A DNA stretch of 64,000 nucleotides from Actinomycetes bacterium (lineage in GTDB: Bacteria > Actinomycetota > JAICYB01), in the NCBI GenBank assembly GCA_025934435.1, contig JAICYB010000011.1, positions 1 through 64,000 on the forward strand, given 5' to 3'. Shown here in pieces: positions 29,788-38,991 of this stretch (the stretch's first letter is position 1; each line of letters starts with the position of its first letter). Made by a program: the position numbers and the translations under genes. The notes beneath the pieces were generated by a model. It was not told the origin of the DNA. It searched no databases and saw only the letters and a list, made by a program, of their open reading frames with translations.

Positions 29788-32700
29788 AGGTGCTCCATCG
29801 GAAGGTCACGATCCCCGCGAAGGCCGGCGGTCCGGAATACGACACCGGGATGCGCGGCTCGCAAGAGCTCGACGTCACTTCGCTCGAGCGCGATCTCAAG
29901 AAACACGTCGACGGCGAAGTGCGTTTCGATTCCATGTCCCGCGCGCTCTACGCGACGGACGCATCGAACTTCCGGCAGCCGCCGATCGGCGTCGTCATCC
30001 CCCGCACGTGCGACGCGGTCGTCGCGACACACGAGGTCTGCCGCGATCACCAAGCGCCGATCGTCCCCCGCGGGACCGGTACGAGCCTCTCCGGCGAGAC
30101 CGTCAACCGCGCCGTCGTCCTCGACATATCGAAGTACCTGACGTTCATCGGCGACCCCGATCTCGGGCAGCGGACGGTGCTCGTCGAGCCCGGCGCGGTC
30201 AACGAGCATGTGAACCAGCACACGGGCAAGTGGAACCTGATCTTCGGCCCCGATCCATCGACGCACTCCTACTGCACGATCGGCGGAAACCTCGGCAACG
30301 ATTCGTGCGGAACGCACTCCGTGCAGTCCGCGTTCTACGGTCCGGGCGCACGGACGTCGGACAACGTCCACTCGCTCGAGATCGTCACCTACGACGGACT
30401 GCGGATGTGGGTCGGCGAAACGAGCGAGGACGAGTTCGCAAAGATCATGTCCGAAGGCGGACGTCGCGCCGAGATCTACCGCCAGCTCCGCGAACTGCGC
30501 GACCGCTACGCCGATCTCATCCGCACGAGGTTCCCGAACATCCCCCGTCGCGTGTCCGGCTACAACCTCGACGAGCTGCTTCCGGAGAACGGATTCAACG
30601 TCGCGCGCGCGCTCGTTGGCACCGAAGGCACCTGCGCGACGTTCCTCCGCGCGAACCTGCTTCTCACGCCGGCGATGCTCGAACGCGCGCTCGTTGTCAT
30701 CGCCTACGAAGACGTCTTCCAAGCAGGCGACCACGTGCCGCAGATCCTCGAGCATCGTCCGATCGGACTCGAAGGCATGGATCGCACGCTCTTCGACTAC
30801 GAGATGCACATGCGCGTCAAGCCCGAAGGCATCAGCGAGCTCCCGCTCAACGGCTCCGGCTGGTTGCTCGTCGAGTTCGGCGCGGACACGAAGAAAGAAG
30901 CCGACGCGCAGGCCGACGCGATGATCGCGGACCTCATCAAGCACGGCGTTCACAAGGACCACATCAATCGGTTCGACGACCCTCATCAGGAACACCTCCT
31001 CTGGAAGGTGCGGGAAGGCGGCCTGGCCGCCGAGTCGTTCCCGCCGGACGGCAAGGATCACTGGCCGGGATGGGAAGACTCCGCGGTTCCGCCGGACAAG
31101 GTCGGCCCGTATCTCCGGGACCTCAAGCGTCTGTTCGAGAAGTACGGACTCGAGGGCGCGCTCTACGGACACTTCGGCCAGGGATGCATCCACTCGTCGA
31201 TCTCGTTCGACCTGCGGACGGCCGAAGGGATCAAGAACTACCGAGCGTTCATCGAGGAAGCGGCGGACGTCGTCGTCTCCTACGGCGGATCGCTCTCCGG
31301 TGAGCACGGCGACGGGCAGCAACGCGCCGAGCTCCTCCCGAAGATGTTCGGCGAAGAGCTCGTGCAGGCCTTCCGCGAGTTCAAGCGCATCTGGGACCCG
31401 GACTGGAAGATGAACCCGGGTAAGGTCGTCGACGCCTACCGGCTCGACGAGAACCTGAAACTCGGTGCGGACTATCACCCGTGGCGACCGAGCGTCGAGT
31501 TCGCCTACACCGAAGATCACAACGATTTCGCACACGCCACGACGCGCTGCGTCGGCGTCGGACGATGCCGGATGACGAGATCGGATCAGGTGATGTGCCC
31601 GAGCTTCCAAGCGCTGCACGAAGAGGCACACACCACCCGAGGTCGCGCACGTCTGCTCTTCGAGATGCTCGAGGGCGACATCATCACCGACCGCTGGCAG
31701 AGCAGCGAGGTGAAGGAGTCACTCGATCTCTGCCTGTCCTGCAAAGGTTGTTCGAACGACTGTCCGGTCGGCGTCGACATCCCGACGCTGAAAGCCGAGT
31801 TCCTCCACCACCACTTCAAGCGGAAGATCCGCCCGCGTTACGCGTACGCACTCGGCTTCATCGACAAGGCCGCGCACCTCGCGTCGAAGATGCCGGCCAT
31901 CGCGAACTTCGTAGGTCGGACGCCCGGACTGAAGCACGCCCTGCGTTTCGCCGGAGGCGTTTCGCAGGACCGCGCCGTACCGACGTTCGCGGACGTCTCA
32001 CTCCAGGAGTGGTTCGCCGCGCGCCCGGAACGCAATCTGAGCGGACCGAAGGTCGTCCTTTGGCCGGACACGTTCAACAACTACTTCGAGTCGCGCATCG
32101 GGATGGCGTGTGTCGAGGCCCTCGAGGCGGCGGGTTACCACGTCACGATGCCGAAAGGACATATCTGCTGCGGACGACCGCTGTACGACTACGGCTTCCT
32201 GCACACAGCGCGCCGCTACCTCGAACGGGCGATCGACGTCCTCCGCGACGAGATCCGCGACGGCGTGCCGGTGATCGGCATGGAACCGTCCTGCCTCGCC
32301 GTATTCCGGAGCGAGCTCCGCAAGCTGATGCCGACGGACGAGGACGCGATGCGCCTCGCGAACGCCGCCGTGCATTTCAGCGAGTTCTTCGAGCGCGAGA
32401 ACATCGAGCTCGGCAAGCTCGAAGGTGACGCCGTGCTGTGGGGACATTGTCACCACAAGGCCACCGGCGGAACGAGCTACGAGCACAAGCTCCTCGAACG
32501 CATGGGGCTGAACGTGAAGGAAGCGAAGGGCGGATGTTGCGGCCTCGCGGGCTCGTGGGGCTTCGAAGCCGATCACCACGACCTGTCCCTGCGCATCGGC
32601 GAGGAAGGGCTCTTCCCTGCCGTTCGCGAAGCGTCACCGTCGACGCTCATCGTTGCCGACGGCTTCTCGTGCCGGACGCAGCTCGAAGGCTCGGATACCG

Positions 32701-32858
32701 AGCGGCACGGGATGCACATCGCGGAAGTGATGCAGCTCGCGCGCGACGGTGAGCAGCGGAAGGCAGCGTCGGCGACGAAACGCCGGTTCGCGCTTCCACT
32801 GGCTGCCGGGGGTGCTGCGCTCGGCGCTATCGCCGTCGCGAAGTGGAAGAAGCGTTAG
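29784..32858 (+). CDS. FAD/4Fe-4S oxidoreductase, D-lactate/glycolate dehydrogenase-like fusion
   Basis: A 1024-residue protein joining an FAD-linked oxidase (PCMH motif PIVPRGTGTSLSGETV at about 92-107; a C-terminal FAD_lact domain to about 560) to an iron-sulfur half. The latter has a first Cys set (GRCRMTR...VMCPS, about 588-604), a ferredoxin motif CLSCKGCSNDCPVGVD (about 649-664), and two CCG-type motifs (HICCGRPLYD, about 792; KGGCCGLAGSWG, about 913). Such fusions oxidise 2-hydroxy acids such as D-2-hydroxyglutarate or glycolate and feed quinone. It ends in a membrane-like helix (FALPLAAGGAALGAIAVA) and a basic tail, unusual for this family and suggesting a membrane anchor. Confidence 0.88.
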   Translation: MKVLHRKVTIPAKAGGPEYDTGMRGSQELDVTSLERDLKKHVDGEVRFDSMSRALYATDASNFRQPPIGVVIPRTCDAVVATHEVCRDHQAPIVPRGTGTSLSGETVNRAVVLDISKYLTFIGDPDLGQRTVLVEPGAVNEHVNQHTGKWNLIFGPDPSTHSYCTIGGNLGNDSCGTHSVQSAFYGPGARTSDNVHSLEIVTYDGLRMWVGETSEDEFAKIMSEGGRRAEIYRQLRELRDRYADLIRTRFPNIPRRVSGYNLDELLPENGFNVARALVGTEGTCATFLRANLLLTPAMLERALVVIAYEDVFQAGDHVPQILEHRPIGLEGMDRTLFDYEMHMRVKPEGISELPLNGSGWLLVEFGADTKKEADAQADAMIADLIKHGVHKDHINRFDDPHQEHLLWKVREGGLAAESFPPDGKDHWPGWEDSAVPPDKVGPYLRDLKRLFEKYGLEGALYGHFGQGCIHSSISFDLRTAEGIKNYRAFIEEAADVVVSYGGSLSGEHGDGQQRAELLPKMFGEELVQAFREFKRIWDPDWKMNPGKVVDAYRLDENLKLGADYHPWRPSVEFAYTEDHNDFAHATTRCVGVGRCRMTRSDQVMCPSFQALHEEAHTTRGRARLLFEMLEGDIITDRWQSSEVKESLDLCLSCKGCSNDCPVGVDIPTLKAEFLHHHFKRKIRPRYAYALGFIDKAAHLASKMPAIANFVGRTPGLKHALRFAGGVSQDRAVPTFADVSLQEWFAARPERNLSGPKVVLWPDTFNNYFESRIGMACVEALEAAGYHVTMPKGHICCGRPLYDYGFLHTARRYLERAIDVLRDEIRDGVPVIGMEPSCLAVFRSELRKLMPTDEDAMRLANAAVHFSEFFERENIELGKLEGDAVLWGHCHHKATGGTSYEHKLLERMGLNVKEAKGGCCGLAGSWGFEADHHDLSLRIGEEGLFPAVREASPSTLIVADGFSCRTQLEGSDTERHGMHIAEVMQLARDGEQRKAASATKRRFALPLAAGGAALGAIAVAKWKKR

Positions 32859-33085
32859 GGGACGTCGTCCCGCTTCACGCGTCCACGCACCCACGGCATG
32901 AATTCAGCGGGTTCGTGCGTCTTGTGCTCGGCGACGAAGTCGTCCGACAGCTTGCGGATCTCCTCGTCGTCGAGTCCGAGAGCGCGCAGCTCATCGCGGT
33001 GCTCATTCGCAAGAAGTCGCGCCGCCTCGATCTCGGGCAGGCGCGGCACCTTGAAGCCATCGGCCTGACGTGCGGGTTCGGTCAT
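32855..33085 (-). CDS. Small hypothetical protein
   Basis: A 76-residue soluble, charged protein (RLPEIEAARLLANEHRDELRALGLDDEEIRKLSDDFVAEH) whose middle looks like a short helical domain; Trp in EFMPWVRGRVKR ends it. I do not recognise the family. ATG 33085 is chosen because TATCAA lies 6 nt upstream, a leaderless arrangement, and because sequence before it is antisense to the CPBP gene promoter. It overlaps the end of the FAD/Fe-S gene by 4 bp. Confidence 0.6.
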   Translation of the reverse strand: MTEPARQADGFKVPRLPEIEAARLLANEHRDELRALGLDDEEIRKLSDDFVAEHKTHEPAEFMPWVRGRVKRDDVP

Positions 33086-33182
33086 AGGCCGTTGATACCC
33101 GGGCGCGCGGGTTGTCTCACGTTCGCCCCCCGGGAGCCGATACTTTGGGTACGGGGTAGGCGAGGTAAGGGAGACGGGGCGC

Positions 33183-34880
33183 GTGCCGAAGTGCCGCTGC
33201 GGGATGCACGTTCCCGACTCCATGCCGACGTGCCTGAACTGCGGCCGCGCCGTAAGCGCGGGTGCCGCTTCGACCTCCGAACGCCGCTCCGTCCCGAGAC
33301 GGCCGAGCACACCGAACATCAAGATCGCGCCGGACGAAGCGCCGCCGCCCGAACCGCATCAGCGACGCGTCGTGACGCGCAGCGGTGTGAAGGCCGCCGC
33401 CGTGGACGACGGGGAAGGTCCGGCCCGAAACGCCCTTGAGGCCCCGCTCGCACCACGAGCGGTCCAACGCGTGGTCGCACCCCCGCAGCTCGACGGCTTG
33501 TCGTGTTCTGTCTGCGGACGACGACCCGCGGTGACGATCAAGCTCCGCCGTCATCTCGGGTTGATCCTCGTGATGCGGATGGCGCGGCTCGAGGGAGCGT
33601 TCTGTCGCGAGCACGGAGAAGCGGTCGCGTCCGAATACCTCCGCCGGACGCTCGTCGAAGGCTGGTGGGGGATCCTCAGCTTCTTCGTCAACTGGTACGC
33701 GTTGTACATCGACATCGTCGCGCTCCGCGAGGTGCGTCGACTCGCGCCTGCCGCCGGCGAACGATCCGAGCTCCCGCCCGACACCCTTCCGGACGAGATA
33801 CGAACCGTCGCCACAGAAACAGCGGAAGGCCGGACGGAGCGCCGCCGCGTCGTCGGGCTCGCCGTGACCGCGATCGCGTTCAGCGCGTTCGCGATGTTCG
33901 TCCCGCAGATGGCGCACCTCGATTCGTCCGGGACGATGACGCGGCGACTCGCCGTCGACCTCGCGATCACAGTGTTCCTCTACGCCACCGTCGGCGTCCT
34001 GATCGCCGTGCGGAGCGCGCGGATCAACGTGACGCCGCGGCTCGTCGACGGAGGGAGTGCACTCACGGGCGTGTTGATGGGGCTGCTCGTCGGGGGCGGG
34101 ACCGGATTCGTCCTCGCGGAGATCGTTTCGCTCATCTCGGGCGGCGTAACGTCCGATCCGCGGATCATGCTCGTCGTCAGCGAAGGGAACGCGGTTCAGA
34201 TCCTCGCCGTCGTGTTCGTCGGCATCCTCGCGGCGCCGGTGATCGAGGAGTTCTTGTTCCGCGGCCTCCTCGTCGAATCACTTCGGACGAAAGGCCGCAC
34301 GTCGGCGATCATCGGCGGTGCCGTCGCCTTCTCGTTCTGGCACGTGAACCCGTCCGCCCTTCGTTACTACGTCCTCGTCGGGTTCTTGCTCGGGTACATG
34401 TACTGGCGCTTCGGCCTCGCGGGCTCGGTCGCCACGCACTTCGCGTTCAACGGCATGCTGACCCTCTTCGCGTTCCTCGCCGTCGGATCCACTTCGGTGT
34501 TCACGGCTACGTCCGGCGTGTCGGCCACGGTTCCCGGCGGATGGAGACGCGTGCACACAGCCGAACTCGCGTCGTTCGACATCGCGGTGCAGTCGCCGGG
34601 AGGCGCCGGATTGCTCGTCGAGCACGTCGACGCGCCCGTGGCCTTGCCTTCGCCGACCGCGTCGCAGGCGCCGCCGGACGCAACCAACGTGCGCGTCGGG
34701 AGCCTCAACGGCTCCCCCGCGCTCCGCTACGACACGACGAAGGACGGCCACGCCGCCGAAGTCGTCCTCGTCACGCGAGGACACCGCGGTTACACGATCG
34801 TGCTCGTCCCGGAACAGAGCACGAAAGCATCGGCACAGTTCGAGCGGATGCTCCAGACGATCGTGCTGCCCGCGACGTGA
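33183..34880 (+). CDS. CPBP-family membrane protease with zinc ribbons and outer domain
   Basis: A 565-residue protein. It begins with a zinc ribbon (Cys4-x-Cys6, Cys17-x-x-Cys20), followed by a second Cys/His cluster (CSVCGRR at 108-114; CREHG at 141-145). About eight helices then form a CPBP (Abi) protease-like core with Glu355-Glu356-x-x-x-Arg360, His387 (FSFWHVNPS) and His419/Asn423, the residues of Rce1-type glutamate proteases. After the last helix (to about 445) comes an exported domain of about 120 residues resembling a hydrolysis-resistance or lipoprotein domain. A GGGAG sequence lies before GTG 33183. The role may be protein processing at the membrane or export-linked defence; unknown. 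Confidence 0.8.
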   Translation: MPKCRCGMHVPDSMPTCLNCGRAVSAGAASTSERRSVPRRPSTPNIKIAPDEAPPPEPHQRRVVTRSGVKAAAVDDGEGPARNALEAPLAPRAVQRVVAPPQLDGLSCSVCGRRPAVTIKLRRHLGLILVMRMARLEGAFCREHGEAVASEYLRRTLVEGWWGILSFFVNWYALYIDIVALREVRRLAPAAGERSELPPDTLPDEIRTVATETAEGRTERRRVVGLAVTAIAFSAFAMFVPQMAHLDSSGTMTRRLAVDLAITVFLYATVGVLIAVRSARINVTPRLVDGGSALTGVLMGLLVGGGTGFVLAEIVSLISGGVTSDPRIMLVVSEGNAVQILAVVFVGILAAPVIEEFLFRGLLVESLRTKGRTSAIIGGAVAFSFWHVNPSALRYYVLVGFLLGYMYWRFGLAGSVATHFAFNGMLTLFAFLAVGSTSVFTATSGVSATVPGGWRRVHTAELASFDIAVQSPGGAGLLVEHVDAPVALPSPTASQAPPDATNVRVGSLNGSPALRYDTTKDGHAAEVVLVTRGHRGYTIVLVPEQSTKASAQFERMLQTIVLPAT

Positions 34881-34908
34881 TCTACGGAACCAGCGTTACG
34901 CCGCTGAA

Positions 34909-35763
34909 CTACTTCGAGTAGTCGTAGAAGCCGCGTCCGGTCTTCCGGCCGAGCAGTCCGGCGGCCACCATCTGCTTGAGCAGCGGCGCTGGCGCGAGGA
35001 ACGGATCGCGGAACTCCTTGTACAGCGATTCGACGATCTCGAGCGACACGTCGTTGCCGACGAGGTCGAGCAGCTGCAGCGGACCCATCGGGTGACCGCA
35101 GCCGTTCATCATCGCGGCGTCGATGTCCTCGCGCGACGCGTAACCCGCTTCGAGCATCCGCGCCGCGTGATTCAGGTACGGGAAGAGCAGCGCGTTCACG
35201 ATGAAACCCGCGCGGTCGCGCGCGACGACCGGAACCTTGCCGAGCTGCTCGCAGAGCTTCCGCGCGCCTTCGACGAGATCCTCGTCGGTCAGCAGCGTCG
35301 GCACGATCTCCACGAGCTTCATGACGGGGGCCGGGTTGAAGAAGTGGAGTCCGATCACCTTCGTCGGACGCTGCGTCGCCATCGCGATCTCCGTGATCGA
35401 CAGGGACGACGTCGTGGACGTCAGGATCGTGTTGTCCGGGCAGACGTCCTCGAGCTCCCGGAACGTCGCGAGCTTCAGATCGAGCTCCTCGGCCAGGCAC
35501 TCGATGACGAGGTCGGCCTGCGCGAGGTCGCCGAGATGGCCGGTCGCGGTGAGGTTGCCGAGGGTTGCGTCCTTCTCTTCGGCGGTCGCGCGTCCCTTGT
35601 CGACGGCGCGCTCGAGCGACTTCGCGATCTTGTCGACGGACGCTGCGGCGCGGTCGGCGTTCCGTCCGCGGATGATCGTCTTGATGCCGGCCTTCGCCGT
35701 GACCTCGGCGATACCGGTCGCCATCTGACCGGTGCCGACGATTCCGATGGTGTTGACGTCCAT
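34909..35763 (-). CDS. 3-hydroxyacyl-CoA (3-hydroxybutyryl-CoA) dehydrogenase
   Basis: A 284-residue NAD(P)-dependent dehydrogenase of the short (single-function) 3-hydroxybutyryl-CoA type. The Rossmann loop is GIVGTGQMATGIAEV, the catalytic His/Glu pair is in GLHFFNPAPVMKLVEIVP, and KTGRGFYDYSK ends it. It interconverts acetoacetyl-CoA and 3-hydroxybutyryl-CoA and related substrates, feeding crotonyl-CoA formation for Ccr. ATG 35763 is preceded by GGAG. It lies 47 bp after a TetR gene on the same strand and is probably controlled by it. Confidence 0.9.
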   Translation of the reverse strand: MDVNTIGIVGTGQMATGIAEVTAKAGIKTIIRGRNADRAAASVDKIAKSLERAVDKGRATAEEKDATLGNLTATGHLGDLAQADLVIECLAEELDLKLATFRELEDVCPDNTILTSTTSSLSITEIAMATQRPTKVIGLHFFNPAPVMKLVEIVPTLLTDEDLVEGARKLCEQLGKVPVVARDRAGFIVNALLFPYLNHAARMLEAGYASREDIDAAMMNGCGHPMGPLQLLDLVGNDVSLEIVESLYKEFRDPFLAPAPLLKQMVAAGLLGRKTGRGFYDYSK

Positions 35764-35810
35764 ACCTTGGCTCCTATTGAGGGGGATGCACCAGGGTGAC
35801 AGCCGGGGCG

Positions 35811-36449
35811 TTATTCGGCCAAACGGAGGGCGTCGCCCCACAGGGTCGTCAGGAGCGCAGCCGTCTCGTCCACCGAGGGCTTCGTCGCCGGCGGATCGAA
35901 CACATAGGTGAGGTAGCAGTAACGGTCGACCATCGCCGTGAGCGCTCGTGCCGTCGCGGCGACGTCCAGATCCTCCCGGAGGAGGCCGGCTTCGATGCCG
36001 TCGCGGAGCGAGGCTTCGAGGGCACCCGTGAACATGCGCGTCGTCTCGCGCCGGAGGTCGGCCATGTCCGGCTGGACGTGCGTCACCTCTTCCCAGACGG
36101 CCTGGAACGGAGCGGTTCGCGTATACGTACGGACGAAAACCGCGATCGCCCGCTCGAGTCCCGCGCGGCCGCGTCTCGGATCCCAGCGGCGATCGACCTT
36201 GAAGACGTCGACGACGGACGTCCGGACAAGCGTCGTGATGATGTCCGAGCGGTCGCGGAAGTACTGGTAGAAGGTGCCGAGCGCGACGCCCGCGCGTTCG
36301 GCGATCTGCCCGACGGTCGTGTCGAGGTATCCCTGCTCGCCGAACAGCTCGGCGGCGGCCGCGAGGAGGGTGTCCCGGGTGCGGAGCGCCCGGGGGCCTG
36401 CGGGAAGCTCGCGGTTGCCTTCGCGGCGAACCGGTTCGGCGCCTGTCAC
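35811..36449 (-). CDS. TetR-family regulator
   Basis: A 212-residue regulator with an N-terminal helix-turn-helix: TRDTLLAAAAELFGEQGYLDTTVGQIAERAGVALGTFYQYFRDRSDI is the TetR DNA-binding domain (residues about 24-70). The C-terminal part is a helical ligand domain, likely sensing an acyl-CoA or fatty acid given the neighbours. A perfect AGGAGG precedes GTG 36449. Between it and the forward transporter operon lies a GTAT-N7-ATAC dyad overlapping a promoter-like sequence, a candidate operator. It is transcribed away from the transporter and towards the dehydrogenase. Confidence 0.88.
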   Translation of the reverse strand: MTGAEPVRREGNRELPAGPRALRTRDTLLAAAAELFGEQGYLDTTVGQIAERAGVALGTFYQYFRDRSDIITTLVRTSVVDVFKVDRRWDPRRGRAGLERAIAVFVRTYTRTAPFQAVWEEVTHVQPDMADLRRETTRMFTGALEASLRDGIEAGLLREDLDVAATARALTAMVDRYCYLTYVFDPPATKPSVDETAALLTTLWGDALRLAE

Positions 36450-36465
36450 GTTTCCCTCCTGTGCG

Positions 36466-36480
36466 GTATAAACATGATAC
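36466..36480. promoter_or_regulatory. Candidate TetR operator
   Basis: GTAT (36466-36469) and ATAC (36477-36480) form a dyad around AAACATG. It overlaps TATAAA (36467-36472), 18 nt downstream of CTGTCA (36443-36448), a possible forward promoter for the ABC operon. Confidence 0.35.
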
Positions 36481-36514
36481 GAGTGTCAGGTTCGGCTCGG
36501 GGAAGGGCAACTCA

Positions 36515-37963
36515 TTGCGCAAGCTGACGCCGTACCTGTTCTCAGCGGCCCTCGCGCTCGTGCTCGTCGCGACCGCGGCCCTCACGGGGACGAAGCCACC
36601 GACGCGCGTCGTGCATGCGGCGACGGCCGGCACGACCGCGGTCGCTCTTGGTGGTTCGTCCGGCGGACAGGTCGCTTCGACCTCCGGCTCGCAGGCCCTC
36701 GGCGGCACGCGGACGATCGCCGGCTCGTCCCGGACGGTCTCCGGCCCGCATCCGATCTACGACCCCGGCGTCACGGATAACTCGATCCTCGTCGGCGGGT
36801 CGACGTTCACGTCGGGACCAGCGGCCGTCTACGGCGAGCAGATCGCCGTCGGCTTCCAGGCCGGCGTGAACTACGTCAACGACCACGGCGGGATCAACGG
36901 CCGCAAGCTGGTTGCGAAGATCTACGACGACGCCGGCGATCCGGTGAAGCAGCTCGCGAACACGAAGCGGCTCGTCGAGGTCGACAAGGTGTTCGCGCTG
37001 ACGATGTCGTACGCACCGATCACCGGTCAGTACGTGCTGCAGAAGAAGGTCCCCGTCTTCCACCTCGGTCAGTTCAACGAAGAGTTCACCAACCCTTGGT
37101 GGTTCTCGGTCGGCGGCGCACAGCGGACGTCGTCGTTCGCGACGGCCGACTTCGCAACCAACTATCTGCACGCCAAGTCGGCGGCGATCTTCTATCTCGA
37201 CGTCGGCGCCGCGAACTACTCGCGGGCCTACGCGAACGAAGTGAAGTCGGACTGGGAGCGCTGGGGAGTCAAGGTGCCGGTCATGGTTCCCTTCGCCGCC
37301 GACCAGGCATCGTGCAGCGACGCGATCTCGCAAGCGAAGAGCGCGGGCGTCGATTTCATCGACTTCGAGATCGACGCATCCAAGGTCATCAACTGCGGCG
37401 TCAACGCACAGCTGAACGGTTACAAGCCGCCGAAGGGCTGGGGCGGCTACCTGATCGGCGTTCCGGTGATCCACGAAGCGCTCGGCGACTTCTCCGAAGG
37501 CATGTACGCATTCGACGCGTTCGGGGACCTCTACAACATGCCGGAGTACCGCCAGGAGGTTCAGAAGGTGTCGTCCAAGACGGAGTGGTACTCGTCGGTG
37601 ACGGCGTCGTACTTCCTCGCGGCACTGCTGATGCGGGACGGGATCGCGAAGCTCGGCAATGACATCACGCGCGAACGATTGCGCGAGGTGCTCAACACGT
37701 TCACGGATTGGCGTCCGGCCGAGCTCGCGCATGCGAGCGACTTCCCCACCTGGACGTGGCGCCCGGATTGCCACCTCGCGCTCCACGGCGGTTACGCCAT
37801 CCAGATCCAGAAGGATCCGAGCGGTGACCTGAAGTGGACGCAGATCACGCCGCAAGTGCCGGCCGTCGCGCTCCCGCCGGGGGCGAGTGCGCCGTCCGAC
37901 TTCAGCCACTGCACGAGCGTGTTCGCGCACGGCTCCGTGTTCGGGAGATACGCGAAGCGATGA
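36515..37963 (+). CDS. Branched-chain amino acid-type substrate-binding protein
   Basis: A 482-residue exported solute-binding protein of the Leu/Ile/Val (Peripla_BP_6) type. A TTG start at 36515 with a GGGGAAGGG ribosome site is chosen over the upstream ATG; it gives a normal signal peptide (RKLTPYLFSAALALVLVATAAL). Mature features are DNSILVGGSTFTSGPAAVYGEQ, GINGRKLVAKIYDDAGDP and QKKVPVFHLGQF, the two lobe boundaries of this family. Such proteins bind amino acids, short peptides, amides or aromatic acids. The stop overlaps the next gene as ATGA. Unlike the classical branch no lipobox Cys is seen. Confidence 0.88.
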   Translation: MRKLTPYLFSAALALVLVATAALTGTKPPTRVVHAATAGTTAVALGGSSGGQVASTSGSQALGGTRTIAGSSRTVSGPHPIYDPGVTDNSILVGGSTFTSGPAAVYGEQIAVGFQAGVNYVNDHGGINGRKLVAKIYDDAGDPVKQLANTKRLVEVDKVFALTMSYAPITGQYVLQKKVPVFHLGQFNEEFTNPWWFSVGGAQRTSSFATADFATNYLHAKSAAIFYLDVGAANYSRAYANEVKSDWERWGVKVPVMVPFAADQASCSDAISQAKSAGVDFIDFEIDASKVINCGVNAQLNGYKPPKGWGGYLIGVPVIHEALGDFSEGMYAFDAFGDLYNMPEYRQEVQKVSSKTEWYSSVTASYFLAALLMRDGIAKLGNDITRERLREVLNTFTDWRPAELAHASDFPTWTWRPDCHLALHGGYAIQIQKDPSGDLKWTQITPQVPAVALPPGASAPSDFSHCTSVFAHGSVFGRYAKR

Positions 37964-38991
37964 CCGCGACGCAAGCTCCGCGCAGCCGGTTCGCGCCTCG
38001 TGTGCAGCCGCGGATGGAGTACCTGTCGTCGCAAGCGTTCGTGCGGTCCGTCATCGAGATCTCGTCCGCCGCGACGATCTCCGGGTATGCGGTCTCGCGG
38101 GTGACCGCGCACCGACTCGATCCGACCGCGACGATGGTCGTCCTGATCGGTGCCGCGGCGATCAACACGCTGCTGGTTTCGCTCTACGCGTTCTTCGTCG
38201 CTTTGTCCGACACGGTCGACGGTCTCGTCACGAAGGACGGCACCGAGAAACCGTCGCCGGACGCCGACGTCTTGTCCGCCGGACGACTCTGGGGACGCGT
38301 CCTCGGATCTGGTGTCGTCGGCGGCGCCTGGGGTGCCGGCCTCACGTTCCTCGCGCTCGCCGCGCTGAATCGCCGCGAGTCGCACTTCCTCGGCCTCTTC
38401 GTCGGCGTATTCATCGCGGCCGGTGTCGCGTCGATCACCGCGGGCCTCGCGGCAACGGCGCTCGGCGTGCGCTTCGGGCTGGACGTACCGAAAGCGGCGG
38501 CGGTTCGTCCCTCGAGGCGGCGCGCGTGGCGCGACCTCGCGCTCCCCTTCTCCGCTCTGTTCGCGCTCGTGACGGGGGCGTTCACCGTCCTGCTGTTCCA
38601 CGACTATCACGTCGGCGCCGCGTTCTCGAGACACGTCCTCACAGAGAAAGAAGTGCTCGCCGACCTCCCGATCCAGATCATTATCGCCGTCGCCGTCGCG
38701 AACTTCGCGCTCGGCCGCGCCGGACGAGCCGAGTCGAAGCTCGGCCTCGTGTCGCTCGAAGACCCTGAGCGGCAACCGACGACGGCGGTGTTCGGGATCC
38801 AAGCGCTCGTGGCCGTCGTCTTGGTCCTGCTCTTCGTCGGCGGCGCGCTCGTGCGCTTCCTGCTGCCGGCATATCCGACGCTCGTCCAGACCGTTATCGC
38901 CCGCAGTGCTGTCGTGTTCTTCGCCGCGCTGTTCGCCGGCGGCATCGCGTACACGCGCGGTGCCCTCAACGCGAAGGTCGTGAAGCGATGA
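37960..38991 (+). CDS. Unrecognised multi-helix membrane protein in the Liv operon
   Basis: A 343-residue protein with about eight predicted helices (for example SVIEISSAATISGYAVSRV, MVVLIGAAAINTLLVSLYAF, AWGAGLTFLALAAL, LFVGVFIAAGVASITAGLAATAL, LPFSALFALVTGAFTVLLF, PIQIIIAVAVANFAL, ALVAVVLVLLFVGGALV, VIARSAVVFFAALFAGGIAY). There is no ATPase, permease or known transporter motif. It is coupled by ATGA to the binding protein before it and to the secreted protein after it, so it belongs to the transporter. The function could be a partner of the permease or an envelope assembly protein. Confidence 0.7.
   Translation: MTATQAPRSRFAPRVQPRMEYLSSQAFVRSVIEISSAATISGYAVSRVTAHRLDPTATMVVLIGAAAINTLLVSLYAFFVALSDTVDGLVTKDGTEKPSPDADVLSAGRLWGRVLGSGVVGGAWGAGLTFLALAALNRRESHFLGLFVGVFIAAGVASITAGLAATALGVRFGLDVPKAAAVRPSRRRAWRDLALPFSALFALVTGAFTVLLFHDYHVGAAFSRHVLTEKEVLADLPIQIIIAVAVANFALGRAGRAESKLGLVSLEDPERQPTTAVFGIQALVAVVLVLLFVGGALVRFLLPAYPTLVQTVIARSAVVFFAALFAGGIAYTRGALNAKVVKR

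Noticed and set aside
29655-31631. A 658-codon reverse open frame across the FAD/Fe-S gene
   Set aside because: Antisense shadow; the forward gene has all expected FAD and Fe-S motifs.
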